Source: Promicromonosporaceae bacterium (GTDB taxonomy: Bacteria; Actinomycetota; Actinomycetes; Actinomycetales; Cellulomonadaceae). From it: DNA of 48,621 nt. The notes below the pieces were generated by a model that was given only the letters and a program-made list of their open reading frames with translations, ran no database searches and had not been told where the DNA came from. This document shows, piece after piece, positions 1-8,755 of this stretch. The DNA is taken from assembly GCA_009783295.1 (NCBI GenBank), contig WRHK01000027.1, positions 1-48,621 on the forward strand, read 5' to 3'. Within the stretch, counting starts at the first letter, position 1. The number at the start of each line of letters is the position of its first letter. The translations under genes and the position numbers were made by a program.

Positions 1-353
1 GAGAGCCCGAAGTTCGGCGCCACGACCACGCCCAGGCCGTCGGCCCGGCCCGCGTTCGCGGCGGCGGCGTGCTCGGCCACGCGGGTCAGCGACTCCTCGG
101 TCCACCCCGTCGCGCCGACGACGGCGTGCACCCCGGCGTCGAGCAGCGCGTGCACGTTCGCCTCGGTGACCGCCGGGACGGTGAAGTCAATCGCCACCTG
201 CGCCTGCGCGGCGCCCACGACGGCGGCGATGTCGTCGCCCACGTCGACGCGGGCCACGAGCTCGAGGTCGGGGGCGGCCTCGACGGCGGCGCACGTGGTG
301 GCGCCCATGCGGCCGGCGGCGCCGAGCACGGCGACGCGGATCTTGTCAGTCAA
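1..353 (-). CDS. dapB: 4-hydroxy-tetrahydrodipicolinate reductase, N-terminal part (cut by window edge)
   Basis: Only the first 117 codons are in the window; the gene runs off the left edge. The product would reduce 4-hydroxy-tetrahydrodipicolinate with NAD(P)H in the diaminopimelate/lysine pathway in the cytoplasm. The start is the nucleotide-binding motif VAVLGAAGRMG, followed by the family pattern DFTVPAVTEANV and VVGATGWT. I chose the TTG start at 353 because GGAG lies five bases upstream and the glycine-rich motif then begins at about residue 7, as expected. It follows the M16 peptidase gene by 12 bp on the same strand, a neighbourhood common in actinobacteria. Lysine/DAP supply links it to peptidoglycan synthesis. 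Confidence 0.9.
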   Translation of the reverse strand, partial: MTDKIRVAVLGAAGRMGATTCAAVEAAPDLELVARVDVGDDIAAVVGAAQAQVAIDFTVPAVTEANVHALLDAGVHAVVGATGWTEESLTRVAEHAAAANAGRADGLGVVVAPNFGL

Positions 354-365
354 CGGTTCTCCTTG

Positions 366-1694
366 TCAGTCGCCGAACGGGCCCACGCGGACCACGGAGC
401 GCGGGCGCGCGGCGAGGTCGACGGCCAGGTCGCGGACGTCGTCGACGGTCACGGCGCGGATGCGCTCGAGGGACTCCTCGAGGCTGAGGATCTCGCCGAA
501 CACGAGCTCGGCCTTGCCGAGCCGGCTCATGCGCGAGCCCGAGTCCTCCAGGCCCAGCACCAGGCCGCCGGAGAGCTGGCCGATCGAGCGCTCGAGCTCG
601 GCGACCGTGATGCCGTCGGCGGCGAGCCGGTCGAGCTCGGCGTGCAGCAGCTTCTCGACGACGTCGACCTTGGCCGGCGCGCAGCCCGCATACAGCCCGA
701 ACGTGCCGAGCCCGCCGTGGCCGGCGGCGAACGAGTACGTCGAGTACGCCAGGCCCCGCTTCTCGCGGATCTCCTGGAACAGGCGCGAGCTCATGCCGCC
801 GCCCAGCACCGCGTTGAGCACGGACAAGGCGAAGCGGCGGTCGTCGGTGGCGGTCAGGCCCGTGGACCCGACGATGACGTTGGCCTGCTCGACGGGCCGG
901 CGGATCGCCAGCTCGACGCCCTCGACGGGCACGCCCTCGGACTCCTCCGTGGTGGCGCGCCGGTCGCGCGGCGCGACGGCCTCCTCGAGCGACCAGCCGC
1001 CGCGCACGAGCGCCTCGGTCACCTGCGCCACGACCACGTCGTGGTCCACGCCGCCCGCCGCCGCGACCACGAGGGTCTCGGGGCGGTAGTGCCAGCGGTA
1101 GTGCTCCCAGACGGCGTCGCGCGGGACGGCGCGGATCGTGTCGGGCGTGCCGCCGATGGGGCGCCCCAGCGGGTGCGCGCCCAGCACGGCCTGCGAGAAC
1201 TCCTCGTGCACGACGTCCGACGGGTCGTCGTCGTTCATCGCGAGCTCTTCGAGGATCACGCCGCGCTCGGTCTCGAGCTCGTCGGCGTCGAGGCGCGCGG
1301 AGGTGACCATGTCGCTGATGACGTCGACCGCCATCGGCAGGTCGGTGTCGAGCACGCGCGCGTAGTAGCACGTGTGCTCCTTGCCGGTCGCGGCGTTGGC
1401 CTCGCCGCCGACGGCGTCGAACGCCTCGGCGATGTCCATCGCGGACCGGCGCGTGGTGCCCTTGAACAGCAGGTGCTCGAGGAAGTGCGTCGAGCCGAAG
1501 TGCCCGTCGACCTCGTCGCGGGAGCCGACGCCGACCCAGGCGCCCACGGTCGCCGAGCGCTGGCCCGGCATGTGCTCGGTGAGCACGCGGACGCCGCCGG
1601 GCAGGACGGAGCGACGGATCGTCGCACCGTCCTGCCCGGCGGTCAGCTCGGCACCCGGCTCGCCTGCGGCGACGAGCGGAAGGTGCCAGGTCAT
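366..1694 (-). CDS. M16 family zinc metallopeptidase (processing-peptidase type)
   Basis: The 442-residue protein is a single-chain M16 peptidase of the size typical for the bacterial PNP-linked form. Inverted zinc motif HFLEH lies at residues 70-74 (His70, Glu73, His74), and the distal glutamate is in the conserved stretch around residues 142-149 (ERGVILEE). The C-terminal half contains the R/Y-type motif of the second M16 domain (GGGMSSRLFQEIREKRGLAY). No signal peptide is visible, so it should be cytoplasmic. The ATG at 1694 lies 2 bp after the pnp stop, which suggests translational coupling in a pnp-M16-dapB transcript. Its physiological substrate is not known from sequence. Confidence 0.9.
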   Translation of the reverse strand: MTWHLPLVAAGEPGAELTAGQDGATIRRSVLPGGVRVLTEHMPGQRSATVGAWVGVGSRDEVDGHFGSTHFLEHLLFKGTTRRSAMDIAEAFDAVGGEANAATGKEHTCYYARVLDTDLPMAVDVISDMVTSARLDADELETERGVILEELAMNDDDPSDVVHEEFSQAVLGAHPLGRPIGGTPDTIRAVPRDAVWEHYRWHYRPETLVVAAAGGVDHDVVVAQVTEALVRGGWSLEEAVAPRDRRATTEESEGVPVEGVELAIRRPVEQANVIVGSTGLTATDDRRFALSVLNAVLGGGMSSRLFQEIREKRGLAYSTYSFAAGHGGLGTFGLYAGCAPAKVDVVEKLLHAELDRLAADGITVAELERSIGQLSGGLVLGLEDSGSRMSRLGKAELVFGEILSLEESLERIRAVTVDDVRDLAVDLAARPRSVVRVGPFGD

Positions 1695-1696
1695 GC

Positions 1697-3940
1697 TCAG
1701 GCCTCGGCGCCCTCGGCGACCTCGGACGCGGCCGGAGCCGCCTCCGACTTCGCCTCGTCCTCGTCGGTCACGGCCACGAGCGACAGCTTGCCGCGCGGGT
1801 CGATCTCGCCGATCTCGACCTGGACCTTCTGGCCCACGGACAGCACGTCGTCGACGTTCTCGACGCGCTTGCCGCCCACGAGCTTGCGGATCTGCGAGAT
1901 GTGCAGCAGGCCGTCCTTGCCCGGGGAGAGGGAGATGAACGCGCCGAACGACGTCGTCTTGACGACGGTGCCGACGAAGCGCTCGCCCACCTCGGGGACG
2001 TGCGGGTTCGCGATCGCGTTGATCGCCGCACGCGCGGCCTCCGCCGACGGGCCGTCGGTGGCGCCGATGTAGACCGTGCCGTCGTCCTCGATCGAGATGT
2101 CGGCGCCGGTCTCCTCCTGGATCTGGTTGATCATCTTGCCCTTCGGGCCGATGACCTCGCCGATCTTGTCGACCGGCACCTTCACCGTGATGACGCGCGG
2201 GGCGTTCGGGGACATCTCGTCCGGGACGTCGATGGCCTCGTTGATCACGTCGAGGATCGTCAGGCGGGCGTCGCGGGCCTGGGTCAGCGCGCCGGCCAGC
2301 ACCGAGGCGGGGATGCCGTCGAGCTTGGTGTCGAGCTGGATGGCCGTGACGAACTCGCGCGTGCCGGCGACCTTGAAGTCCATGTCGCCGAAGGCGTCCT
2401 CCGCACCGAGGATGTCGGTGAGCGCCGCGTAGCGGGTCTCGCCGTTCACCGTGTCGGAGATGAGGCCCATCGCGATGCCGGCGACGGGGGCCTTGAGCGG
2501 CACACCGGCGTTGAGCATCGACAGGGTCGAGGCGCAGACGGAGCCCATCGACGTCGACCCGTTGGAGCCGAGGGCCTCGGACACCTGACGGATCGCGTAG
2601 GGGAACTCCTCGCGCGACGGGAGCACGGGCACGAGGGCGCGCTCGGCGAGGGCGCCGTGGCCGATCTCGCGGCGCTTCGGCGAGCCGACGCGGCCCGTCT
2701 CGCCCGTGGAGAACGGCGGGAAGTTGTAGTTGTGCATGTAGCGCTTGCGCGTGACCGGCCCGAGCGAGTCGATCTGCTGCTCCATGCGCAGCATGTTCAG
2801 CGTGGTGACGCCCAGGATCTGGGTCTCGCCGCGCTCGAACAGCGCGGAGCCGTGCACGCGCGGGATGACCTCGACCTCGGCCGAGAGCGTGCGGATGTCC
2901 GCGAGGCCACGGCCGTCGATGCGGACGCCGTCGGTGAGCACGCGCTTGCGCACGAGCTGCTTCTGCAGGCTGCGGAACGCGGCCGACAGCTCCTTCTCGC
3001 GACCCTCGAACTGGCCGGCGAGGTCGGACACGACCTGGGCCTTGAGCTCGTCGAGACGGTTCTCGCGGTCCTGCTTGTCGGCGATGGTCAGCGCCTCGGC
3101 CGTGGGGCCGGAGACGGCGGCCTCGACGGCGGCGTACGCGTCGGGCTGGTAGTCCGGGAACAGCGGGAACTCCTGGACCTCCTTGGCCGACTGCGCGGCC
3201 AGGGCGGCCTGGGCCTCGCACAGCGCCTTGAGGAACGGCTTGGACGCCTCGATGCCCTGCGCCACGACCTCCTCGGTCGGGGCCTGGACGCCGTCCTCCT
3301 TGATGAGCTTCCACGCGTCGTCGGTGGCCTCGGCCTCGATCATCGCGATGGCGACGTCGTCGCCGACGACGCGGCCGGCGACGACCATCTCGAAGACGGC
3401 GCGCTCCTTGTCCGAGTACTTCGGGAAGGCGACCCACTGGCCGTCGATGAGCGCGACGCGCACGCCCGCGACCGGGCCGGAGAACGGCAGGCCGGAGATC
3501 TGCGTCGAGAGCGACGCGGCGTTGATCGCCAGGACGTCGTAGGCGTCGTCCGGGTGGATCGCCAGGACGGTCACGACGACCTGGACCTCGTTGCGCAGGC
3601 CCTTGACGAACAGGGGGCGCAGCGGGCGGTCGATGAGACGGCAGGCCAGGATGGCCTCGGTCGAGGGACGGCCCTCGCGACGGAAGAACGAGCCGGGGAT
3701 GCGGCCCGCGGCGTACATGCGCTCCTCGACGTCCACCGTCAGGGGGAAGAAGTCGAACTGGTCCTTGGGGTGCTTGCCGGCCGTCGTGGCCGACAGCAGC
3801 ATCGTCTCGCCGTCGAGGTAGGCGGCGACGGAGCCGGCGGCCTGGCGGGCCAGGCGGCCCGTCTCGAAGCGGACGGTGCGGGTGCCGAAGCGGCCGTTGT
3901 CGATGACGGCCTCGGCGAACTGGATCTCGGGACCCTCCAC
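1697..3940 (-). CDS. pnp: Polyribonucleotide nucleotidyltransferase (PNPase)
   Basis: PNPase degrades RNA 3'-to-5' phosphorolytically and, in actinobacteria, also synthesises 3' tails. The 747-residue product has two RNase PH domains, a KH domain ([20 protein letters not shown]) and an S1 domain near the C-terminus ([16 protein letters not shown]), then an acidic Ala/Glu tail. I chose GTG at 3940 (product begins [12 protein letters not shown]) because GGAGG lies about eight bases upstream and homologues begin there. An in-frame ATG at 4039 would add 33 non-conserved residues. It lies 217 bp downstream of rpsO, with a GC hairpin between them, an arrangement shared by many bacteria where pnp is partly co-transcribed with rpsO. 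Confidence 0.97.
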   Translation of the reverse strand: MEGPEIQFAEAVIDNGRFGTRTVRFETGRLARQAAGSVAAYLDGETMLLSATTAGKHPKDQFDFFPLTVDVEERMYAAGRIPGSFFRREGRPSTEAILACRLIDRPLRPLFVKGLRNEVQVVVTVLAIHPDDAYDVLAINAASLSTQISGLPFSGPVAGVRVALIDGQWVAFPKYSDKERAVFEMVVAGRVVGDDVAIAMIEAEATDDAWKLIKEDGVQAPTEEVVAQGIEASKPFLKALCEAQAALAAQSAKEVQEFPLFPDYQPDAYAAVEAAVSGPTAEALTIADKQDRENRLDELKAQVVSDLAGQFEGREKELSAAFRSLQKQLVRKRVLTDGVRIDGRGLADIRTLSAEVEVIPRVHGSALFERGETQILGVTTLNMLRMEQQIDSLGPVTRKRYMHNYNFPPFSTGETGRVGSPKRREIGHGALAERALVPVLPSREEFPYAIRQVSEALGSNGSTSMGSVCASTLSMLNAGVPLKAPVAGIAMGLISDTVNGETRYAALTDILGAEDAFGDMDFKVAGTREFVTAIQLDTKLDGIPASVLAGALTQARDARLTILDVINEAIDVPDEMSPNAPRVITVKVPVDKIGEVIGPKGKMINQIQEETGADISIEDDGTVYIGATDGPSAEAARAAINAIANPHVPEVGERFVGTVVKTTSFGAFISLSPGKDGLLHISQIRKLVGGKRVENVDDVLSVGQKVQVEIGEIDPRGKLSLVAVTDEDEAKSEAAPAASEVAEGAEA

Positions 3941-4110
3941 GGGTGCCCTCCGTTCTGCGACGGCGCCGACCCCGGCGGTCTTCGATCGAGACCCACCGAC
4001 GGTGCCCAGCGCCTGGCGGGCTGAAGGTCGGGAGGCCACTACCGAGGACCGGACGGAGGCCCGGCGCGAGTGGTTCTACTGCGTACTGGTTACCGGTACA
4101 TCTCACCAGA

Positions 4111-4143
4111 CCGGCCCGGCCCCTGCGAGAGGGACCGGGCCGG
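4111..4143 (-). terminator. GC hairpin between rpsO and pnp
   Basis: Arms 4111-4123 and 4131-4143 pair over 13 bp with one mismatch around a 7-nt loop. It sits 14 bp after the rpsO stop. There is no U-tract, so it may be a weak terminator or an RNA-processing/stability hairpin that lowers pnp relative to rpsO. The rest of the 217-bp gap shows nothing I can name. Confidence 0.6.
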
Positions 4144-4157
4144 GGTGGCGTGGATTG

Positions 4158-4427
4158 TCAGCGGCGCAGACCGAGACGCTCGATGAGCGAGCGGTAGCGC
4201 TCGATGTCGATCTTCTGGAGGTAGCCCAGGAGACGACGGCGCTGGCCGACCAGGAGGAGCAGGCCACGACGCGAGTGGTGGTCGTGCTTGTGCGCCTTCA
4301 GGTGCTCGGTCAGGTCCTTGATGCGCTGCGTCAGCAGCGCGATCTGCACCTCGGGCGAGCCGGTGTCACCCTCGTGGGTGGCGTACTCGGTCATGATCGC
4401 CTTCTTGGTGGCGGTGTCGAGCGGCAT
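4158..4427 (-). CDS. rpsO: 30S ribosomal protein S15
   Basis: This 89-residue protein binds 16S rRNA in the central domain and helps nucleate the small-subunit platform. The sequence shows the family hallmarks: [18 protein letters not shown], the [12 protein letters not shown] loop that contacts rRNA, and the C-terminal [12 protein letters not shown]. Start ATG at 4427 is preceded by GAGGAG at a normal distance; upstream in-frame starts add unrelated residues. It lies between ribF and pnp, as in most bacteria. A candidate extended -10 promoter (4513-4521) lies upstream, so it probably has its own promoter. Confidence 0.97.
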   Translation of the reverse strand: MPLDTATKKAIMTEYATHEGDTGSPEVQIALLTQRIKDLTEHLKAHKHDHHSRRGLLLLVGQRRRLLGYLQKIDIERYRSLIERLGLRR

Positions 4428-4491
4428 AGGGCTCTCCTCGGTGTCGTTGCGCGGTGCACCGGGGCTTGTCCACCGGGCGCTCTGGATCCGC

Positions 4492-4507
4492 GGCCGTTCG
4501 TACGGCC
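4492..4507 (-). terminator. Short hairpin after ribF
   Basis: GGCCGT (4492-4497) and ACGGCC (4502-4507) form a 6-bp GC-rich stem with a TCGT loop, 20 bp past the ribF stop. It would lie at the very start of an rpsO transcript from the predicted promoter. Stability is modest and there is no U-tract. Confidence 0.35.
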
Positions 4508-4512
4508 CGGTC

Positions 4513-4521
4513 ATCCTACCA
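4513..4521 (-). promoter_or_regulatory. Candidate extended -10 promoter for rpsO
   Basis: On the minus strand the sequence reads TGGTAGGAT, which is a TGn extension plus a TANNNT -10 hexamer. Predicted transcription start is near 4506, leaving a leader of about 80 nt before rpsO. No convincing -35 box is present, as expected for an extended -10. Confidence 0.5.
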
Positions 4522-4526
4522 GCGCG

Positions 4527-5486
4527 TCAGCGCAGGATCCCCCTCGCCCGGTCCACGTCGGCGTGCATCTGCTCGATCAGCGCGTCGACGCTGTCGAAGC
4601 GCAGCGTGGGGCGCAGCCGCTCGACGAGCTCCACGACGACCTCCTCGTCGTACAGGTCGAGGTCGTCGCGGTCGAGCACGTAGGCCTCCACGCGGCGGTC
4701 GACGCCGTCGAACGTGGGGTTGGTGCCGACGGAGACGGCGGCCGGGAGCACCCGGTCCGGCGCGCCCTCGGCGAGCGCCGGGCGGCGCACCCAGCCGGCG
4801 TACACGCCGTCGGCGGGGACCATGCCCTGGATGTGACCGAGGTTCGCGGTGGGGAAGCCGAGCTGGCGGCCGCGGGCGTCGCCGTGCACCACGACGCCCC
4901 GCAGGCGGTGCGCGCGGCCCAGCACGCCGGCGGCCGCGGCGACGTCGCCCTCCGCGAGCAGGGCACGGGCGGCGGAACTCGACCAGCGGGCGCTGCCGCC
5001 GGCGGTGCGGGGAGTGCACCGGCCGACGTCGTCGACCGCGACGACCTCGAAGCCGTGCACGCCGCCCAGCTCCACCATCGTGGCGAGCGAGCCGGAGTTG
5101 GCCTTGCCGAACCGCACGTCGTGCCCGACGACGACGGTGCGCGCGTGCAGCGCGTCGACCAGGTAGCGCGTGACGAACTCCTCCGGGCTCAGCGCGGCGA
5201 GGTCGAGCGTGTACGGCACCACGAGCACGGCGTCGAGGCCGGCCGCGGCGAGCAGGTCGAGCTTGTCGTCCAGGCCCGTGAGCAGCTCGGGAGCCTCGTC
5301 GGGGCGGTGCACCAGCGCGGGGTGCGGGTCGAACGTCACGGCGACGGCCGAGCGGTGGTCGGCGCGCGCGAGGCCCACGACGCGGTCCAGCACGGCGCGG
5401 TGGCCGCGGTGCACGCCGTCGAAGTTGCCGATCGTCACGACCGACGACTCGACGCTCACCTGCTCCAGGTCATGCCACACCTGCAC
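4527..5486 (-). CDS. ribF: Bifunctional riboflavin kinase / FAD synthetase
   Basis: The 319-residue protein phosphorylates riboflavin to FMN and adenylates FMN to FAD. The N-terminal nucleotidyltransferase domain shows IGNFDGVHRGH (HxGH-type motif) and VTFDPHPA. The C-terminal kinase domain shows GRQLGFPTANL, GVYAGWV and VGTNPTFDG. The GTG start at 5486 is preceded by GAGGAG about ten bases upstream and gives the usual VWHDL start region. It is normally adjacent to truB; here a TetR/MFS module separates the two. Cytoplasmic. Confidence 0.95.
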   Translation of the reverse strand: MQVWHDLEQVSVESSVVTIGNFDGVHRGHRAVLDRVVGLARADHRSAVAVTFDPHPALVHRPDEAPELLTGLDDKLDLLAAAGLDAVLVVPYTLDLAALSPEEFVTRYLVDALHARTVVVGHDVRFGKANSGSLATMVELGGVHGFEVVAVDDVGRCTPRTAGGSARWSSSAARALLAEGDVAAAAGVLGRAHRLRGVVVHGDARGRQLGFPTANLGHIQGMVPADGVYAGWVRRPALAEGAPDRVLPAAVSVGTNPTFDGVDRRVEAYVLDRDDLDLYDEEVVVELVERLRPTLRFDSVDALIEQMHADVDRARGILR

Positions 5487-5580
5487 GCGTGCTGCTCCTC
5501 GGGTCGTGATGGGCGCCGACGGCGGCCGACGCCGCTCCAGGGTACGCAACCGCGGCTGGTGCCCGGTGTCTTCCGCGCGG

Positions 5581-6141
5581 TCAGTCGCCCGGGCCGATGC
5601 CGATGCACGACGTGACGAGGGCGTCGAACGACGGGTCCTCCCCCAGGTGCCGCTGGCCCTGGACCGCGAGGAGCACGTTGATGAGCATCCCGTAGGCGAC
5701 GAAGTCGCGCGCCTCCTCCACCGTGCCGCCGGTGCGCGACCGGTACAGCTCGAAGGCCTGGGCCAGCACGGAGCGGGCCCGAGCGCCGACGACGGGGTCG
5801 GCGCCGTGGTTGAACCCGTGCAGCAGCACCCGCAGCCGGTCGGGGTCGGCCACCAGGTGGGCGTACGCCGCGGCCATCTGGCCACGGGCGTCGGGCCCCG
5901 GCTCGATCGCCTCGAAGATCTCGAGGATCTGCCCCGAGACACCGTCGAACACGGCGCGGAAGAGCTGCTCCTTGGAGCCGAAGAGCCGCACCACGTAGGG
6001 CTGGCTGACGCCCGCGGCCTGCGCGACCTCGTCGGTCGTGGTGCCGGCGTAGCCCCCGGCGGCGAACGCCTTGGTCGCGGTGGCGAGGATCTGCTCACGC
6101 CGGGCGTCGCGGGTCATCCGGCGGGTCGGTTCGGTGCTCAC
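5581..6141 (-). CDS. TetR-family transcriptional regulator
   Basis: This 186-residue protein has an N-terminal helix-turn-helix at about residues 14-60 (ILATATKAFAAGGYAGTTTD, then VSQPYVVRLFGSKEQLFRAV) and a helical ligand-binding/dimerisation domain after it. It is divergent from the MFS exporter at 6223, the classic layout for a local repressor of an efflux pump. The intergenic region contains two 17-bp dyads that are good candidates for its binding sites, one of them overlapping its own -10. GTG at 6141 lies seven bases after a TAACCT -10 box, so its mRNA may be leaderless. The ligand cannot be read from sequence. Confidence 0.9.
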   Translation of the reverse strand: MSTEPTRRMTRDARREQILATATKAFAAGGYAGTTTDEVAQAAGVSQPYVVRLFGSKEQLFRAVFDGVSGQILEIFEAIEPGPDARGQMAAAYAHLVADPDRLRVLLHGFNHGADPVVGARARSVLAQAFELYRSRTGGTVEEARDFVAYGMLINVLLAVQGQRHLGEDPSFDALVTSCIGIGPGD

Positions 6142-6148
6142 CCTTGAC

Positions 6149-6154
6149 AGGTTA
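6149..6154 (-). promoter_or_regulatory. Predicted -10 box of the TetR gene (leaderless)
   Basis: TAACCT on the minus strand, followed by seven bases and then the GTG start at 6141. It overlaps the -35 box of the divergent MFS promoter and the edge of operator site 1, consistent with autoregulation. Confidence 0.5.
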
Positions 6155-6168
6155 TCAGTCGATGCTTA
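6152..6168. promoter_or_regulatory. TetR operator-like site 1
   Basis: TTATCAGTCGATGCTTA, an imperfect dyad. It matches site 2 at 15 of 17 positions in the same orientation, 33 bp (about three helical turns) away start to start. Confidence 0.6.
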
Positions 6169-6184
6169 GCGTCGGGAGTGTTAG

Positions 6185-6201
6185 TAATCACTCGATGCTT
6201 A
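6185..6201. promoter_or_regulatory. TetR operator-like site 2
   Basis: TAATCACTCGATGCTTA, dyad of the form TAAnCA-N5-TGnTTA. It lies between the predicted MFS transcription start and its ribosome-binding site. Confidence 0.6.
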
Positions 6202-6222
6202 CAACATCCTGGAGCGCCTGCC

Positions 6223-7647
6223 ATGTCCACCGTCGCACCCCCCACCTCCCTCACCAGAGCGCCCGACGCGCCACCGCGCACCCGCGCGCTCTGGCTCGTG
6301 CTCCTGGCGGCCTCGCTGCCCGCCTTCATGGCCACCCTCGACAACCTCGTGGTCACCAGCGCCCTGCCCGTGATGGCCCGCGACCTGCACCCCACCGTCG
6401 CGCAGCTGCAGTGGTTCATGGACGCCTACACGCTCGCGTTCGCCACGTTCATGCTGCCCGCGGCAGCCCTCGGCGACCGGATCGGCCGCCGGCTCGTGTT
6501 CCTGCTCGGCATCGTCGTGTTCGCCGCCGGGTCGATCGGCGGCGCGCTGTCGACCACGGCGGCCGAGCTCATCACCACGCGTACCGTCCAGGGCATCGGC
6601 GCGGCCGCGATCCTGCCGCTCTCGCTCGCGCTGCTGTCCTCCGCCGTCTCGCCCCAGCGGCGCGCCGCCGCGATCGGCGCCTGGGGCGGCGTCACGGGGC
6701 TCGGCGTCGCGCTCGGGCCCGTCGTCGGTGGCGCCGTCGTCCAGGGCGTGAGCTGGCAGACCATCTTCTGGCTCAACGCGCCGGTGGCCGTCGTGGCCGT
6801 GCCGCTCGTGCTGGCCGGGCTCCGTGAGTCGCGCGGGCGGGCCGGGCGCATCGACATCCCCGGGCTGCTGCTCGCCGGCGGCGGCGTGCTCGCCGCCGTC
6901 TGGGCGATCATCGACGCCAACGCCGACGGGTGGGGCTCCGCCCGGATCGTCACGATGCTCACGGCGGCGGCCGTGCTGCTGGTCGCCTTCGTGGTGCGGC
7001 AGCGGCGCACGGCCGACCCCCTGGTGCCGCTGCGGCTCTTCCGGTCGCGGTCGTTCAGCGCGTCGTCCGTGACCAGCGTCGTGTTCTCGGCCGGGATGTT
7101 CGGCGTCGTGTTCCTGCTGACGCAGTACCTGCAGATCGGGCAGGGGTACAGCCCGCTCGCGGCCGGCGTGCGGACGCTCCCCTGGACGGCCGCGCCGATG
7201 ATCGTGGCCCCGATCGCGGGGCTGCTCGTGGCGCGGATCGGCGTCCGGCCGCTGGTCGTCTCCGGGCTCGTGACGCTCGCGGCGGCGTTCGGCTGGATGG
7301 CCCTGGTGCTCAACACGAACCCCGACGGCTACGCCGTGCTGGTCCCCGCGCTCGTGCTGGCGGGGCTGGGGTCCGGGCTGATCTTCGCGCCGATCTCCAC
7401 GGCGGTGCTGCACGGGCTGGTCCAGGAGGACCACGCCACGGCCAGCAGCGTCAACGCGACGCTGCGCGAGGTGGGCGTCGCCACGGGCGTCGCCGTGCTC
7501 ACGGCGGTGTTCCTCGCGTCCGACGGCGCGCTCACCCCGACGGCGTTCGTCAGCGGGCTCGTGCCGGCGATGGCGGTGGGGGCCGTGCTCGTGGCGGTCG
7601 GGGCCGCGGCGGCGGCGTTCGTGCCGCGCGGGGCGGGCCGCGCCTGA
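6223..7647 (+). CDS. MFS multidrug exporter, DHA2 (14-TMS) type
   Basis: The 474-residue membrane protein is built of hydrophobic segments spaced as in the 14-helix DHA2 drug:H+ antiporters. Helix 1 carries the family sequence LPAFMATLDNLVVTSALPVM, and the loop 2-3 motif A is GDRIGRRLVFL. Motif C-like sequence GLGVALGPVVGG is in helix 5. ATG at 6223 has GGAG eight bases upstream; the upstream in-frame GTG at 6178 would fall inside the promoter/operator region. Divergent from the TetR gene and convergent with truB. Likely exports a toxic small molecule; the substrate is not identifiable. Confidence 0.9.
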   Translation: MSTVAPPTSLTRAPDAPPRTRALWLVLLAASLPAFMATLDNLVVTSALPVMARDLHPTVAQLQWFMDAYTLAFATFMLPAAALGDRIGRRLVFLLGIVVFAAGSIGGALSTTAAELITTRTVQGIGAAAILPLSLALLSSAVSPQRRAAAIGAWGGVTGLGVALGPVVGGAVVQGVSWQTIFWLNAPVAVVAVPLVLAGLRESRGRAGRIDIPGLLLAGGGVLAAVWAIIDANADGWGSARIVTMLTAAAVLLVAFVVRQRRTADPLVPLRLFRSRSFSASSVTSVVFSAGMFGVVFLLTQYLQIGQGYSPLAAGVRTLPWTAAPMIVAPIAGLLVARIGVRPLVVSGLVTLAAAFGWMALVLNTNPDGYAVLVPALVLAGLGSGLIFAPISTAVLHGLVQEDHATASSVNATLREVGVATGVAVLTAVFLASDGALTPTAFVSGLVPAMAVGAVLVAVGAAAAAFVPRGAGRA

Positions 7648-7704
7648 GGGTACGGCTGCGCGGCGGGCCGGGTTCGCGCGGCGGGCGACTTCGCGCGGGC
7701 TGGG

Positions 7705-7773
7705 TCAGGTCGGTGGTTCGGGATCAGGTCGGTCGTTGCGAACCGCCGACCCGATCCCGAACCACCGACCTGA
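7705..7773. terminator. Long two-sided terminator hairpin between MFS gene and truB
   Basis: Arms 7705-7732 and 7746-7773 pair over 28 bp with a single mismatch (a G:U pair on the minus-strand RNA) and a 13-nt loop. A second, outer 8-bp pairing (7695-7702 with 7781-7788) encloses it. It lies between convergent genes and should stop transcription from both sides. The remainder of the 7648-7791 gap holds nothing else recognisable. Confidence 0.8.
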
Positions 7774-7791
7774 TGCCGCGCAGCCCGCAAC

Positions 7792-8748
7792 TCACTGCGC
7801 CGGCGCCACCACCAGCACCGGCTTCGCCAGCGGCTGGCCCTGGCGGCGCGTGTCCTCCAGCAGGGCGACCAGCTGGCCTTCCGGGCCCACCGCCGCGACC
7901 GTGCCCGGGCGCCCCGTGGGGGCCACCCAGCGGCCGAAGCCCAGGTCGCGGGCCTCGTCGGCCGTGAGGTCCCGCACCGGGAGGTCGGCGGCGGCGGCCT
8001 GCGCGAGCGGGATCGTGGCGAGCACGCCGTCGGCGTCGGCCTGGGCCTCCATCGCCTCGAGGGTGCGGGCTTGCACGAGCGTGTGGCCGCCCACGCGGGT
8101 GCGGCGCAGCGCGGTCAGGTGCCCGGCGGAGCCGAGGGCCGCGCCGAGGTCGCGTGCGAGGGCGCGGACATAGGTGCCCGACGACACCGTGACGCTCACG
8201 TCGAGGTCCAGGACGGGCACGCCGTCGGCGTCCGCGGGCCGCGCCGCGAGGACGTCGAACGCCGAGACCGTCACCGGCCGCGCCTGCAGCTCGACCTGCT
8301 CCCCCGCCCGGGCCAGCGCGTACGCGCGCTTCCCGTCGACCTTGATCGCCGAGACGGTGGTGGGCACCTGGAGGATGTCGCCGGTCAGGTCGCGGAGGGC
8401 GGCGCGCAGGGCGTCGTCGTCGGCCGTGCCGGTGAAGCCCGGCGAGGCCACGACCTCGCCCTCGGCGTCGTCCGTGGTGGTGCCGACGCCGAGGCGGATC
8501 GTGGCGTCGTACGCCTTGTCCGCCCCGACGACGTACGTGAGCAGCCGGGTGGCGCGCCCGATGCCGACCACGAGCACGCCCGTGGCCATCGGGTCGAGCG
8601 TGCCGGCGTGGCCCACCTTGCGGGTGCCGGCCAGCCGGCGCACCCGCCCGACGACGTCGTGGCTGGTCCACCCCGCCGGCTTGTCGACGACGACGAAGCC
8701 GTCGGGCGCCGTCGGGCGGCGCGGCGGGCGCTGCTGCTGCTCGCTCAC
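7792..8748 (-). CDS. truB: tRNA pseudouridine-55 synthase
   Basis: TruB isomerises U55 in the T-loop of tRNAs. The 318-residue protein has the catalytic motif GHAGTLDPMATGVL with the catalytic Asp at residue 52, then LTGDILQVPTTVSAIKVDGKRAY, and SSGTYVRALARDLG. A C-terminal extension of about 70 residues resembles the actinobacterial TruB C-terminal domain. The GTG start at 8748 is supported by the beginning of the conserved GFVVVDKPAGWTSHD block at residue 17. It follows rbfA by 7 bp, so the two are probably co-transcribed from infB. Confidence 0.95.
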   Translation of the reverse strand: MSEQQQRPPRRPTAPDGFVVVDKPAGWTSHDVVGRVRRLAGTRKVGHAGTLDPMATGVLVVGIGRATRLLTYVVGADKAYDATIRLGVGTTTDDAEGEVVASPGFTGTADDDALRAALRDLTGDILQVPTTVSAIKVDGKRAYALARAGEQVELQARPVTVSAFDVLAARPADADGVPVLDLDVSVTVSSGTYVRALARDLGAALGSAGHLTALRRTRVGGHTLVQARTLEAMEAQADADGVLATIPLAQAAAADLPVRDLTADEARDLGFGRWVAPTGRPGTVAAVGPEGQLVALLEDTRRQGQPLAKPVLVVAPAQ

Positions 8749-8755
8749 GCGGGCG

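Larger units (their letters stand above)
6144..6172 (+). promoter_or_regulatory. Predicted promoter of the MFS transporter
   Basis: A perfect -35 TTGACA (6144-6149), a 17-bp spacer and a -10 TAGCGT (6167-6172, TANNNT). Operator-like site 1 fills the spacer and site 2 lies just downstream of the predicted start, as expected for repression. Confidence 0.65.

Noticed and set aside
1901-4024. Long plus-strand open frame opposite pnp
   Set aside because: No recognisable domain, and pnp on the other strand is unmistakable.
3941-4039. ATG at 4039 as pnp start
   Set aside because: It would add 33 residues not seen in PNPases, and GTG at 3940 has a strong GGAGG.
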